NCBI GenBank assembly: GCA_013397435.1
Contig: VZRG01002335.1
Span: 1 to 64,000 of the forward strand
DNA length: 64,000 nucleotides
Origin: Erythrocercus mccallii
Taxonomy: Eukaryota > Chordata > Aves > Passeriformes > Dicruridae
Reading direction: 5' to 3'
Part shown: piece by piece, positions 47,139-58,700 of the stretch
How positions within the stretch are numbered: position 1 is the first letter of the stretch
How the letters are laid out: each line of letters opens with the position of its first letter
Translations under genes and position numbers: made by a program
The notes under the pieces: model-generated
What the model was told of the DNA's origin: nothing
Database searches by the model: none
Seen by the model: the letters and a program-made list of their open reading frames with translations, nothing else

Positions 47139-48718
47139 ACTAAGATATTAGTGAGTGTGATCCACCTGATTTCTTCTTTCACTTTTAACACAATATTTGC
47201 AAATATTTTTCACCTTTGAAACCTCTCTTTTCATGTCTTGGTGAACTGTTAAATGAGAATTGTAGAAATATTCTATTTTTTTCCAAAGACTGCATTATGA
47301 TGGAACACTTTAAATTAAAAAAAAAAGGACTTATGTTTCTGTTCATTATTAGACCATCCTGAAGATATTCTCTGCACAGACCTTTACTCTGAAACATCAC
47401 TGCATGGAAGATGAACAGTATCAAAATTTAATTTTCTGTCTTTTCCGTCAATAGTTATTTCAACTGGACCTATTCTGCTGTTTCACTAAAATAATATAGC
47501 AGTATAAAACTGCAGCTAGCCTCAGGGGAAGCCAATCAACTCCAGCCTGATGAAGTACTGGAAATTTCTGCATTTATCAAGGGAAAAATTTTGTACTTTG
47601 AATATTGTTAAGTAGAGCTAGTCAGCAAAAAGAGTTAGAAAGACACTGCTACATTAAATATGTGCCTATTGTATTTGTCAAAGTGGGTCCCAAAGTGGGA
47701 TTCTGAGTCTGGGTGAGGTTAAAGGAATACATGTGTCCATTATTTCTTCTAAGTGTGATTGTTAAATCATGTATTTTTTAAACATCTAAAATTTTAATCC
47801 TTATCTTTTGGCTCCAGATCTGCATAGCTGGAGTGAGAGTAGGCAGATTTTAAAACAACAGCTCATAATTTTAAACCTTTTTAAATTTACAGTTTGGTCA
47901 CCAGGTGTGTCTTCTCAGTTTTTTAAAGTTATGGAATTATTCTGATATGCATCAACCGACTTAATAGAAATTACCTACTGAAGCTTAGGCAGCTGGGAAA
48001 CTATTCAATGAAATGAAAAATCCTCTGTATTTTCTTTTATTAGTATTCATCAAGTATGACTTTGTTACGTGCAGCAAGGCTTATTTTCCAAAAAGTAGGA
48101 CTTTTAGAAACTACAGAGAGATTATAGGCAATACATCTAGACTTCGTTCTACCTCTGAAATGATAGTTTTTATAGTACTCATAAGTTCTAACACTTGTAA
48201 AGCTGAAACTGGTTCACGCCTTTAGGCAAGGGGTCATAGTGAGAAGTCCTAACCATCTGCTTTGAGAGTGCTTCCCTGGTCCAAAGCATGAAATTAACAC
48301 TCCTTTTAAAACTCAAATAATCTACTTAATTCTCTTATTTGCAGCCACCTTAATAATAGAATCAAAGTATTTCCATTTTGTATAACACCAGATTATAGTA
48401 CCTAAAATATTTAAAACCCCATTCTATTTTAGAAAAAAGAAGATCTGTTCCTTGAAAGAGTCAAGGCCACTGAATTTAAAGTAGAACAGACGGCAAAAAG
48501 GATAAATGAACAAATGAACAAAACTGAAAGTTCCTGACACCTCATCCCACACCCCACCCCCCACAGCCCCAGGATCAAAACCACTTGCATCTCATTCAAG
48601 AAATAATATATTCATTTCTTTCTTAAAAGATTGGAAGATGCAAAGGTGTAAAACAGCTTTAATGAGAAGAGGAATCAGTCAAGGGTTATTTGTTCAGCTT
48701 TCGGCTCATTTTATGAAG
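47139..48718. other. AT-rich unique DNA, nothing recognised
   Basis: Low GC and stop-dense. Frames are 79 codons or fewer. A short C-rich word (CACCCCACCCCCCAC) lies near 48550. No element was recognised before the CR1 copy at 48719. Confidence 0.5.
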
Positions 48719-49708
48719 TCATAGAATGGCTGAAGATGTCTTTGGAGGTCATCTAGTGCAACCCTCCTGTTAAAAGCAGAGTGAATTCAGGACTGTGTCC
48801 AGTCAGGTTTTAACACCTTCAGGCATGAGGACTCCACAGCCTCTTTGGGCAACCTCCTTCAATGCTTAGTTAGTCTTAGAGTAAAAATAGTTTTTTCTGA
48901 TATCCAGTGGGAATGTCTTGTATTTCTGTTTGTGTCCATTGCCTCTAATCCTTTCACTGGACAACAGTGATAAGAACCTGGCTCTTTACTACACCTTTTC
49001 AAATATTTATACACCTCGATAAATTTTCCTGAGGCTTCTGTCCCCCAGCTGAAGAGAAGTCCCTGCTGTCTCAGCCTCTTCTCCTGTATCAGTTGCTCCT
49101 ATTACAGTCATCTTCATGGCCCTTACTGGACACATTCCAGTATGTCCATATAGCTTTTGCACTGACTGGACACAGTGCTCCAGATGTGTTTTACCAGTAC
49201 CCAGTAGTGTTGGCAAGGCTCTTTCTAATCCAGTCAAGCATGCTGTTGGCTGTTTTTGCCACAAAGGCTCATTCCTGGATCATATTCAGCTCCTTATTCA
49301 TCATGACACCTAGGTCTCCTTTTACCAGTCACTTTCCAGGGCTTTGTCCTCCAGTCTATTTTGGTGCACAGGGCTTTTCCTCACAGGTGTGGGACTTTGC
49401 ATATCCCTTGTTGTATTTTTGAGAGGTTGCCCTCTGTCAATTTGTCCAGTCTGTTGGGATCCACTGAATGTCAGCACAACCATGTGGTGTGTATCACCCG
49501 CTCCTCCAGTTTTTCACCATGTGCCGGTGCACACTCCCCAGTCTCCCATGTCACTAATGAAAATGTTAAACAGTATTAGTCAAGTACTAACTGCTGAGGA
49601 CCTCCACTAATGACTGGCCCTTGGTTACATTTTGTATTGCTGAGGGCAACCATTTGAAGCTGAAAATTCAGTCAGCTTTCTGTCCACTTCACGAACTCAT
49701 TTCACATT

Positions 49709-49909
49709 TCACTTACTCAGCCTGTGCTTTTTCAGCTTCTCTATGAGGCTGTCACAGAATAAAGTGTCAAAGGCCTTACTAAAGTCAAGGTAAACAACAT
49801 CCACTGTTGTCTCTTCATACACATACAAACTAGCCTCATTTTGGAAGGCTGTCATGTTACTTAGACAAGAGTTCCTCTTTGTACATCCATGTTGACTACA
49901 CACGATCAC
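49709..49909 (-). pseudogene. CR1 reverse transcriptase motif A remnant
   Basis: This 66-codon minus-strand frame contains VDVVYLDFSKAFDTL at residues 36-50, the conserved motif A of non-LTR reverse transcriptases with its catalytic aspartate (residue 42) still present, followed by IEKLKKHRL. Downstream the equivalent of the GVPQGS motif can still be traced but in a broken frame with stop codons. The surviving piece is a small part of the polymerase domain and cannot be functional. Confidence 0.92.
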
Positions 49910-50235
49910 TTTCTTGCAACTGGAAATTGTTTCCAGGATTATCTACTCCATCACTTTCATTGTGATTGAGGTGAGTCTAACTGCCCTGTATTTCCCCAGT
50001 TTTTCTTTCCTGTCTTTCTCGAGAAGTGATGTTTGCTTTCTCTCACCCCACAGGAATGACTCCCATTATCATGATCTTTCCAAAATAAGCAAGAAAGGCC
50101 TTGCTGTTACACTGAACAGCTACCTCAGCAGTTTTGAGAGCATCCCACGACATTCCATGACTTGTATATTTCCAGGGTCTGTAAGTGTTCCCTAACCTGA
50201 CCTGTTGCCTTCAGTTTTAGCTTTCATGTTTTTCA

Positions 50236-50240
50236 GATTC
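50236..50240. repeat. Left target-site duplication of the LTR
   Basis: GATTC directly before the TG that opens the LTR. It is paired with GACTC at 50642-50646 after the closing CA, one mismatch in five. A 5-bp duplication suits an ERVL-like integrase. Confidence 0.75.
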
Positions 50241-50464
50241 TGTGCTGCCTAGGGCTGCAGTTTGGAGCCTCATATTAAGTGTTACTCAGCTCTCTTCACA
50301 GAGCAGAGAGACAAAACAAATCCTTTTCCTGCTGAAGACCAAGGACAACTATCAGGCCGAAAAGCATAAACAACAAAGACCAAAGAGAGAAGTAAGAAGG
50401 ATGAGACCTCACAACCTGAAGCTGTAACCAGACAATTAAACTGCAATATGCAAATGGACCAAAA

Positions 50465-50473
50465 TTTGTAAAA
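50465..50473 (+). promoter_or_regulatory. TATA-like box of the LTR (degraded)
   Basis: TTGTAAAAG lies about 100 bp before the polyadenylation signal, where related LTRs as I recall them have TATAAAAG. The T-to-G type change would weaken it. No transcription can be shown. Confidence 0.45.
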
Positions 50474-50573
50474 GTGTGAGACCTCATGACCTTTGTGACC
50501 ATTCTAAGTCCACCTTGGGTATAGCCCTGGTCAGGCTCCCGTCCTGCCCAAGGTGTACCCTTAAAGGCCTTTC

Positions 50574-50579
50574 AATAAA
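50574..50579 (+). terminator. LTR polyadenylation signal AATAAA
   Basis: AATAAA sits 62 bp before the LTR 3' end in TTCAATAAATATCTAC, the position of the R/U5 polyadenylation signal in this LTR type. It could still end read-through transcripts on the plus strand. Confidence 0.75.
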
Positions 50580-50641
50580 TATCTACTTTGTTCTCCAGCT
50601 CTGTTCACTCTCTGTTTCAGGTCAGCCTTCCCAAAGCATCA

Positions 50642-50646
50642 GACTC
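50642..50646. repeat. Right target-site duplication of the LTR
   Basis: GACTC directly after the CA that closes the LTR; it matches the left copy GATTC at four of five bases. Confidence 0.75.
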
Positions 50647-50990
50647 TCCAGCAAGGGTACATCTTCCTTGCTCTGGGATCTCCCACTTTTTTCACAAATT
50701 GCTGAAGACGTGTTTTTTCAACAAAGACCAAGTAGAAGGGACTATTAGCACCGTGGCTTCTTCTGTGTTTATTCTCTCCAGATTACTTGCCATGTTCAGC
50801 CATGGGCCTATGCTTTCTCTAGATCTTTACTCCTGAAATACCTGCAGAAGCCTTTGATGTTACCCCTCACCTCTTTCACCAATTTCAAATCCACATAGGC
50901 TTCAACTTCCTAGCATCATCTTCGCATGCTCAGTGGCTCTAAATATCTTCTGGGTCTGTTTACAACTGTCACTCCACAGAAAGGTCTTCA
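50642..50990 (-). mobile_element. CR1 LINE, upstream part of the interrupted copy (antisense)
   Basis: After the LTR the CR1 antisense consensus resumes: GTGTTTATTCTCTCCAGATT, then GCTTTCTCTAGATCTTTACT, then CCTGCAGAAGCCTTTGATGT, and GCATGCTCAGTGGC. In the sense direction this is the ORF2 segment between the endonuclease and the reverse transcriptase core. Similarity fades around 50985, which is either the 5' truncation point or the limit of what I can align by eye. Together with 48719-50240 it forms one CR1 copy of about 1.87 kb. Confidence 0.85.
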
Positions 50991-52909
50991 ACATGGTAGA
51001 GTCCCAGAAACACCAGGCTACATTATCTGTTGTGCATTTCACTATGGGATACATTTCTTCTGCTGAAGCCTTTCAAAATCAGCCTGTCTTGGCAGGCACC
51101 TCAAATACAGCAACACATCATCCACGCATCAAAGGCAAGAGGAGAGGGGCACATGCAGGTGGCTTTTCATGAAAACCCTCCCTTGTTTTACACTTGGCTC
51201 AGACAAGCTATTCATTAAGTGTTCCTGGCTCTCTGATCACCTAGACACAATCTCTTGTACCATTCATAAGCATTTCGCCTTCTCCTGTCAGAGGCATTAG
51301 GGCAGCACAGCCAGCTAGAAAATGACTCAATTTCATCAAAGATTTCAAAGTTTCTTTAGTTAATGTTTCATTCTGCTTTGGGAGAAAGCCAGGACGCCAT
51401 GGATTAAAGGCTCAAACTGACCTTCAGACAGCATATTCCATTCTAGGTGCAAAGTGATTTTCTTTATCTTAGCTAGCATGTGAAGTGAAAATAGTAGAAA
51501 CATGACACAAGGGAGGTGACCAGTTTGCTCTGTCACTGAGCCTGTATTTCCTGTGTATTTTTACAGTACCCATTACTTGACAGTCCTCTTTGTCCTTTCT
51601 GTTGCTTTATTTCTTATCTTCAGAAAGGTAATTTTTGTGGAATTTTCTTGAACTTTCCCTAACTCTTTCCATGGTGTACCTTCTGCAGTGAACATTCAGA
51701 AGATGCTGTTGCCTATCTGTCTGACCTCCTATAACTTCTATTTTGCATATGGGTACTACCTATGGGTAGTACCTCCTTTAAAATGCCTTTCTTCTTAGGC
51801 AGGTACTGCACAGTGATGTTGAGGTTTCACTGATCTGGTGACACAGATTTACTGAGAAGTAAATCTTGTCATATGAAAAGGTAGAGGAAACAGCAGTGCA
51901 AATCCCAAGGTTTGTGTGCTGCATGAGCTCCCTCCACCTGTTTGAAGTGTGGCAGTAGCATGCCTTTAGAAACAGAATGTACAGCAGTTCATGCTTTCAT
52001 GTTCTGCTGAAACCACCGGGGCTTGCTCCCCCCTCAAAGTCTCAACCAGCCCTGCAAATTTTACTCTTTTAAACAATAGGAAAGAAATTACATTCCCCCA
52101 AACCATTGCTGTTCCATTTCCCTTGTGAAATATCAGCCATGGAAGAATGTGCACACATTTACGAAATCACTTCTCATGTAAGTTTTAATCAAATTAGTAA
52201 ATAGCACTGAGATTTCAATAATGATTGTAAGGATCGCATTTCAAACTCTCTTTTGAGGTGAATAAAAGCAGATTAATAAAATTAACTCCTCTCTACACTG
52301 TTCTTACAAGTTCATAAATAGAAATTTCTGTTATTTTAACCTTAATGTTTGAAGTCACTCTTTGGAATTTGATTTATTGATGGTTATTTCTCTGCTCACC
52401 TCAAATTCCCTTAGAAATAAGCCCCTCAGTACCTCAAGCAGACCTCTCAACGGATGTTCAATATGTATTTCATTCCATGGCAAACTTCAGCTGACAAGGT
52501 GTGTGTAAAGTCAATCTGAAAATAAGTTGATATTAAAAATGTCTTCTCATCTTGTAGCAGCAAAATCATTAGTCTCCATTAGTCATCACCAAATCACTCC
52601 CTATATTTCATGTTTCCACTTTTAATTTGGAAGTGTGTACAACAGTGGATGAATCATTAGGGATTCAGGCTTTGGTTTTTTAGATATATAAAACCTAACC
52701 ATTCCATTATGGGCTTAAGTTTTGTTGTAGAACTTACATTTTACCATCAATGTTAGAAAATCCTGTAAAGTAAAAACTGCACATTAACAGAAAAAAATTG
52801 TACTGCATAAAGACTAAAGCACATAGAAAGGACAAAGGAAAAGTCCTAAGACTGTGAATGTAGAGAAATACCAGGTTATCCTCTTGACTTCATACAACAA
52901 CAATCTATC
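50991..52909. other. Unique DNA, nothing recognised
   Basis: Only short frames. A 9-bp-arm inverted repeat (GGTACTACC, TATG, GGTAGTACC) is at 51752-51773. No repeat family was identified. Confidence 0.5.
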
Positions 52910-53402
52910 TTGTCCTTTGGAGTGGTAAACAGTTTCCCTGCCAGGAAAGGATACAGCTACATCAGATTAGGATCAAATAAAGAGGTCAAAGGCTCAAAAC
53001 TCCAAATAATACAACTACACCCCAAAATGCATTATTCTCCAAGCACATGCTTTCTCTGTATTTCCGAAGAACCAGACTCCTTCCAATGCTGGGATATTAT
53101 GGTCTCCACCACGACAGGTGAAGAAAGTCCTCCTGGTGAAGGACCCATGGTTGTCTGGTCTATGGGCTTGGACCTTTGCAGAAGCATATCAGCATTACTC
53201 TTTCTCTTGGCATTGTCCTTATCTGACATCAAAGTTCAGCCAGCAGAGACAGCTACTCCTTTTGTCTCCATCTCTATTTCTCTTTGTTTCAGAACTCCCA
53301 GCAGGAGTTCTCAGCCATAATGCAAACAGCCAAGTGAGTAGCATGAAACAGTCCAAAACTCACAAAGCTCACAATCTAAGGCCACAGAAACATGTTAGGT
53401 GA
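52910..53402 (+). other. Region with overlapping plus-strand open frames, unrecognised
   Basis: Plus 52910-53320 is open for 136 codons and 53118-53402 for 94 codons in another phase; the minus strand is open at 53032-53232. No signal, domain or family is recognised in any of them. Chance openness is the default reading. Confidence 0.3.
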
Positions 53403-55697
53403 GCAAACAGCTTGATAAGTAAATGTAGAATTGTTGTGTTTGTTGGTTTCAGGTAACACCTCCTTATCCTACACGTTGGTATCAGAATACACCAGAGCAC
53501 ACAAGAATTTCTGCTTGTAAGATCATAACTTAGAAGGAAATTTAGAGGGACATGATGGTCCATCCCAAATATGTGAAAGGTTATTGATAACTGGGTAGAA
53601 ATATTACGCATGTCATAAACGTGTTACAGGAAAAGTGACCACTTCTTTCAAGGAAGCAGGAAGAAGAAGGAAATTTAATTTTCTGGTATTATTTTTACCA
53701 AGAAAAGGAACTATACCACATTTGTTGATTGGTCACAGTCTCCAGAATTATAGTAAAATATAGATTAAATATAATATGAATTAAACCATCTCCCTAAGGA
53801 CATTATGTTTGTGTATGCTAGGCTTTTTTTTTTTTTTCTTATTTCGTCAACATTTCCCTAGCAATGGATCAATCATTTCTGCATCTTGTCTGGAATCACA
53901 CAGAAGCGTTTTAGAGTAGAGAGGATGAGTGATGAGCACTTCACATGCATACTGGGGCAACTCTATTCATTACCCTCATACAAACATACAATACTCACAA
54001 TATCCTTTATGGTCACAGAAAAAGTTGTTGGATAAGAGATTTCCTAATAAAAAATACCACTCAGACAGGGTCAAAGTAAACAGACCCCTATGCTCCCCTA
54101 TCTTGACCTTGTGGAGGTCTGTGTATGGTACATCTGTAAAAAACAGTTCACAGAACTCACAGGCCTTTTTCATATCAATGGGTTTGGTTTGGGCATAATA
54201 TGAAACAATTGGCAGTATTGCCCTATTCTGACTTCCTTCAGCTAGTACTTCAGCTCATGTAAAACACGAGCCCAGAAGCTGACCAGAAGCAATGATATGG
54301 TCTTGCTTGTAGAACAACATTCCTCCCGAAATATATTGCCTGCTGTGCACCCCTGCTCTTGAAACAGAGAATTTACAAACAGAGCATAGAGAGTGGCTAG
54401 GCCAGAACATTAAGCAGGATCCTGCAAGAGAGCTCCAGTGAGGTCTGGGGCTCTGCAACTCTTTCATAGCTGAGAGGGTAGCATTACTGGAAACATCTTC
54501 AGTTTATATCCTTGTAAACAGCTTTCCATGCTCAGCATAAACCAGCTGGGAGCCACACTTTCCCCCCTGGCTCTTTGGCCAGTATGAGTGCATTTCGTTT
54601 TCTGTGGGACATTTGAAACAGGAACCACAGAAGCATTTCCAAGGAAGCCAGAAATTGCCTAATCTCCTGCAAGTGTACTGTTCAGAATTTACACTAATAC
54701 CAGCTTTTCTTTAGTTTGTGAACATTGCAGCAAATCTTCCTTTTTCTATTTGTTCTCCAGGCCTCACAAGTTCCAGCAGCTCAGAGTGTGGGGAAAATAG
54801 TTCTGTGACAGACAGAAACTTCTGTCTTACCAACTCAAAGATAGAAGTAGACCTAAGTCTAGTGTGTGTGATACGCCTTGGATCCAAACTACTTAGGCAC
54901 CTATTTCTTAGGTGCTGAATGAATACATCCACAACTTCAGAAGACTGGCATGGGAGCAGAGAAGATGCAATTTTATACTGACTTATATGACCAGGATGGA
55001 GCACAAAAATGGGGCAAAAGGAAAAAGCAAACAGGGATGAGATCTCTTTTGATTTCCTTTATTTCTCCTTTCCCACTGAACCTACACACATTCTGAAATT
55101 ATTTAGAGACTGTGCATTTGCTATATGACAATTCAGGACATTAACCACTTGATTCTGGAAGAGTTTTTATCTGGACATCTGTAGAAATAGGCCTTTTTCT
55201 CATTTGTGGAGCTGAAGCTATGACAAACAAGCGTTGACAAAGTGCTGTTCAAGAGATGCTAGCTAAAGGGTCTCAACAAAATTATAAGCTAGAAAAACCA
55301 AAGCATAATTGAATATGGGACATCAAAACCTCGACTTCCCTCTCTTCATCTTTAATTATTTCTCTTTCTAAATAATCTAGAGGGCTGAGGAGAAAAGATC
55401 TGTTTTAAAGAAGGAAGGAATGAAATGAGTCTGGTGAAATAAAAATCTCTAAAAGATAAAGAAAAGTTGGAGATAGTTCTACGTAAACAGAAAACCTGAT
55501 ATAGAAAATCAAAAGATTTTGTTTAAATGTTGTGCAGTTTAAAAGAACTCATCTTCTTTTCAACCTGTAAATCAGCTTCTCCATGAAATGTGGAAAAAAA
55601 GATCACACCCTACTATCAAGAGATATATATGAGCATAGAATAAGTTTGCACAACATCCTGCTGGTCACAATCACCTTGATCTAATCCTCTTTTCAGC
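53403..55697. other. Unique DNA, nothing recognised
   Basis: AT-rich with a run of about 14 T near 53825. Frames are 97 codons or fewer. No element was recognised. Confidence 0.5.
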
Positions 55698-55736
55698 AAA
55701 GCCACTTTATGGCTTTATGGTAAAGTCACTTTATGG
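55698..55736. repeat. Short tandem repeat with 15-bp matches
   Basis: AAAGCCACTTTATGG at 55698-55712 and AAAGTCACTTTATGG at 55722-55736 differ at one base in a 24-bp period; a third partial unit CTTTATGG lies between them. Confidence 0.88.
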
Positions 55737-58700
55737 TAACACTATTACTCACAAATTGTTTATTTGAATTTTTTTTCTTCCTAACAATTTCATAATTTTG
55801 ATATTCTTTGTGATTTTTTCAGTCTCAAAGCACTAAGAAATTTGGTTGAGAACAATACAACAAAACAAATCCATGCATGTGAGTAGCTAAAATCATCATG
55901 TTGCTTATCTTTTTCTGTGAAAGACTAAGGATCTGCTGGCTTTTAGTGAGGAGAGAAAACAAAGACCTGTTAGTATTCCTGTGCACATTTTTTTATTTCA
56001 CTTAGCAGCTGATTTTAGAAAAAGAAAGAACTGATCTGATGTCTTTCCTCTCAAGATCAACCCACATCCTTCCTAGGGCAGGAAGAGCAGGTGAATAAAA
56101 CATTTGCCACTTCTGTGGCTTCTATTATCCAGTTGATTCCATTGCCTCTCTGAGAACAACAGGAACAGACTCCAGCAGAGTGATTAGTTCAGTGGAGAAG
56201 TGAAGAGAACCTGCTGAGGCATTTTGGCATAGGCACACTGAGTGTTGAAAAATCCCTTCTGCAAATGACTTTTTCTGGCTCTGCGAATAAATCTGTAGGG
56301 AGCAATTTTCTCTTCAGATGTGTGGCTTGTCCTCACATGGAGAAATGCTAATTGCATCAGGCTTGTTAAAATAAATGCAAGACAGAGGAGAAGGGGAAGC
56401 CAAGGAGAGCGCTAGTAAAGCAGGGGAAGCACAGCCCAGAAATACAGCCAGGCAGCAGGCACTGCAATCCAGGAACTTGCACACCAAAAGGGCATGTCAG
56501 GGAAATGCTTTTTATGCCAGGCTGATGTCAGAGCCCCACCACTTTGACCCGATTTGCAGTTTCCTGATCAGCTGCATGATGGGACAAGAGACATTTTAAA
56601 TTTCTTATCCTGTGGTCCATATAATCTAAGTTGATCTGTCCCACCTGGGGCCAGCTCCCATGCATCAGTGCAAGAAGGCAGATTTGGTGAGGACCTGGGA
56701 ACCTGCCTCTGACTCCTCAAAATAAGAACTGTGATGCAGGTTGCCTTAGGCACATTGCAACCCCAACATCAAGGTGCACCTAGATTGGAGCAGGAGGAAA
56801 TAGCCAGTGTGTCAATAAAAGGTTGCTGCAAACATCATCTCATGTAATAGATGAAGGTAGAGGGCTATAAACTGGGGTTAAGAATTGTTAAGGCTGACAA
56901 ATACCTTTGAAATGCTGACACCTGATCAATATCAGGCACATTTCAGAAGTTTGAATGAGATGTAAATGATGTCGGTGACAACTGTAAGCTTATACAGAGG
57001 CTTTTCAGACTTCTGCCACCAACAGCTAACTCCTAAGTTAAAGAAGTGGTTTGGTTGACTGCAAGCATGAAAGCAAGGCTCATGAGAAACATGGACTCTC
57101 CAGACTCTGTTTCTGGCTCTGCCAGTTCTGCTGCCATCTCTTTATACACACACTCATGCTGCACTCTTGAGACCTGCTAAAGAAGCCCCCTTTATCATTA
57201 TGTTTATTATAAGTTACAATGATGCAATGATGTTTGTGTATGGACAATGACATGCTCTCGTGGCATTTGCAACCCTTGCCCCATGTCACAGCAGGATACA
57301 TGTATCTCCCCTCTCCCTCTGCCCCAAGGTGTATGGTTGCTTCGTTGAACCTATATTTCCAGAGTGACCTTGAACACAAGGTGCACCCACTTTTGCCCAG
57401 CTTTCATCTCACTAGCAGTGCCTGCAAACCTGCAGGGGGAAGAGTGAACCAAGCCCCTGTTTCAAGGAAGGATATGCTTGTAAGACTAGCTAATGAAATC
57501 ACTCAAGATAAGCAGCTAGGGTCAGCTTCTGCATGATTTATGTTAGCCACTGAACAATGTTTCTTATTCCATGGATAAGAGATATATTTCTCTTTTGTTC
57601 TGCAAAGGACAGCAGAGCTGCAATAATGCAAAGCTAAGAAACATAGTATCCCTTTGGTTCAGTATTCTCTGCTCTCTGGAGAGGCTCCCAGAAGTCAGGA
57701 TGCTTGTATTTACCTTCATAATAAATAGCAGTGATTAAATTTGTATTAGTTCAAATGTTTCTGTGGTATGGTCCTGTTAATTTGCCCTGTGCATAGAGGT
57801 CAGTTGAATCAGCTTTCATCACTTCAAAACTATACCAAAGGAGGAATGGAAGTGCTTGTTTTGGGCATTTCCCAAAACACAAAAATAGTAGTAATAAAAA
57901 TATAGAAGGCATATGGTGGGCTTGTGTCTGGGGATGCAGCTGAGGCTAAGAATATGTACATATGTAATTTTTCTCCCAGAGTGAACTACGTTTATTCTTT
58001 GAGGCTGTAAGAAAACTACAGATTTCTTTTTCCAAGCAAGAGTTCACACAATTGTGTTGTAAAGTAATATACACTATCCAGTATCTGAATAAATGAATAA
58101 CTTAGGCATCATAAGGTTTAGAAGGTAGTTAAATATTCATTCTTCATTTATTTGAAATTATCATGAAGGGAGAAAAGGGGGCACCACTTATGCTATGGCA
58201 CCAAACTTATAAAGTTAATTGATTTCTTATCCCTCATCAAGAGGGTTAACAGGAGATATTTTTCAGATATAGTGAAAAAGGGGGATAATAGAATTTGAAC
58301 AAGAGCAGCATGACATTTCCTTGCAAAAAATTCCTGTTAAAATTATGTAAGATCAAGAAAGACAGCAGAGACAGTGAGAACCAAGAGTTTGTTATGCCCG
58401 ACACACTGGAAAAATTGTTCAATACTGGTTCATCTCAGCAAAGCTATTTTTCTTTGAATGCTAGAAAAATCAGCTGGGGTTATGTGCTGCATAAATCCTG
58501 GCTTCCCAAATTCATGGGAGGGAGCTTAGCTCTTGCACCGTTCCTTCTGAAACCATGATATTTGGGCCATTGTTTATGAATCAGGCTGCTATGAGTCAAT
58601 CCTCTTCTCTGTCCCTCTTTTACACGGCCTGTAAACAACTTTCCAGGTGGGCTGATATCTCACTGTTGATGGACAGCTCTGTGTGAATATCCTTTTGTGT

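Larger units (their letters stand above)
48719..50240 (-). mobile_element. CR1 LINE, 3' part of an LTR-interrupted copy (antisense)
   Basis: The plus strand begins TCATAGAATGGCTG and continues through the CR1 antisense consensus in order: the 3' untranslated tail (CTAGTGCAACCCTCCTG), the C-terminal coding part, the VAKKA-equivalent region, the area equivalent to GVPQGS and INDM, and then motif A of the reverse transcriptase (49766-49789). Near 49950-50215 it matches the region upstream of motif A. The copy is older than the one at 26513, judged by more substitutions and frame breaks. At 50240 it is cut by an LTR insertion and resumes at 50642. Confidence 0.93.
50241..50641 (+). mobile_element. 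Solo LTR of an avian ERVL-like retrovirus, inserted in CR1
   Basis: The element starts TGTGCTGCC and ends AAAGCATCA, 401 bp, with the TG...CA ends of retroviral LTRs and a flanking 5-bp duplication (GATTC/GACTC). A weak TATA-like word (TTGTAAAAG) lies at 50465-50473 and a polyadenylation signal at 50574-50579, giving a plausible U3-R-U5 layout on the plus strand. The 3' part, with GGATGAGACCTCACAACC and TTCAATAAATATCTACTTTG, matches avian LTR sequences I remember, which I assign to an ERVL-like family. No internal retroviral genes are present, so it is a solo LTR left by recombination between two LTRs. CR1 sequence continues on both sides. Confidence 0.9.

Noticed and set aside
49093..49610. 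109- and 88-codon plus-strand frames inside the CR1 copy
   Set aside because: They read the antisense of the CR1 polyprotein and are shadows of the element.
52910..53320. 136-codon plus-strand frame
   Set aside because: No domain or plausible start context, and overlapping frames on both strands; treated as chance.
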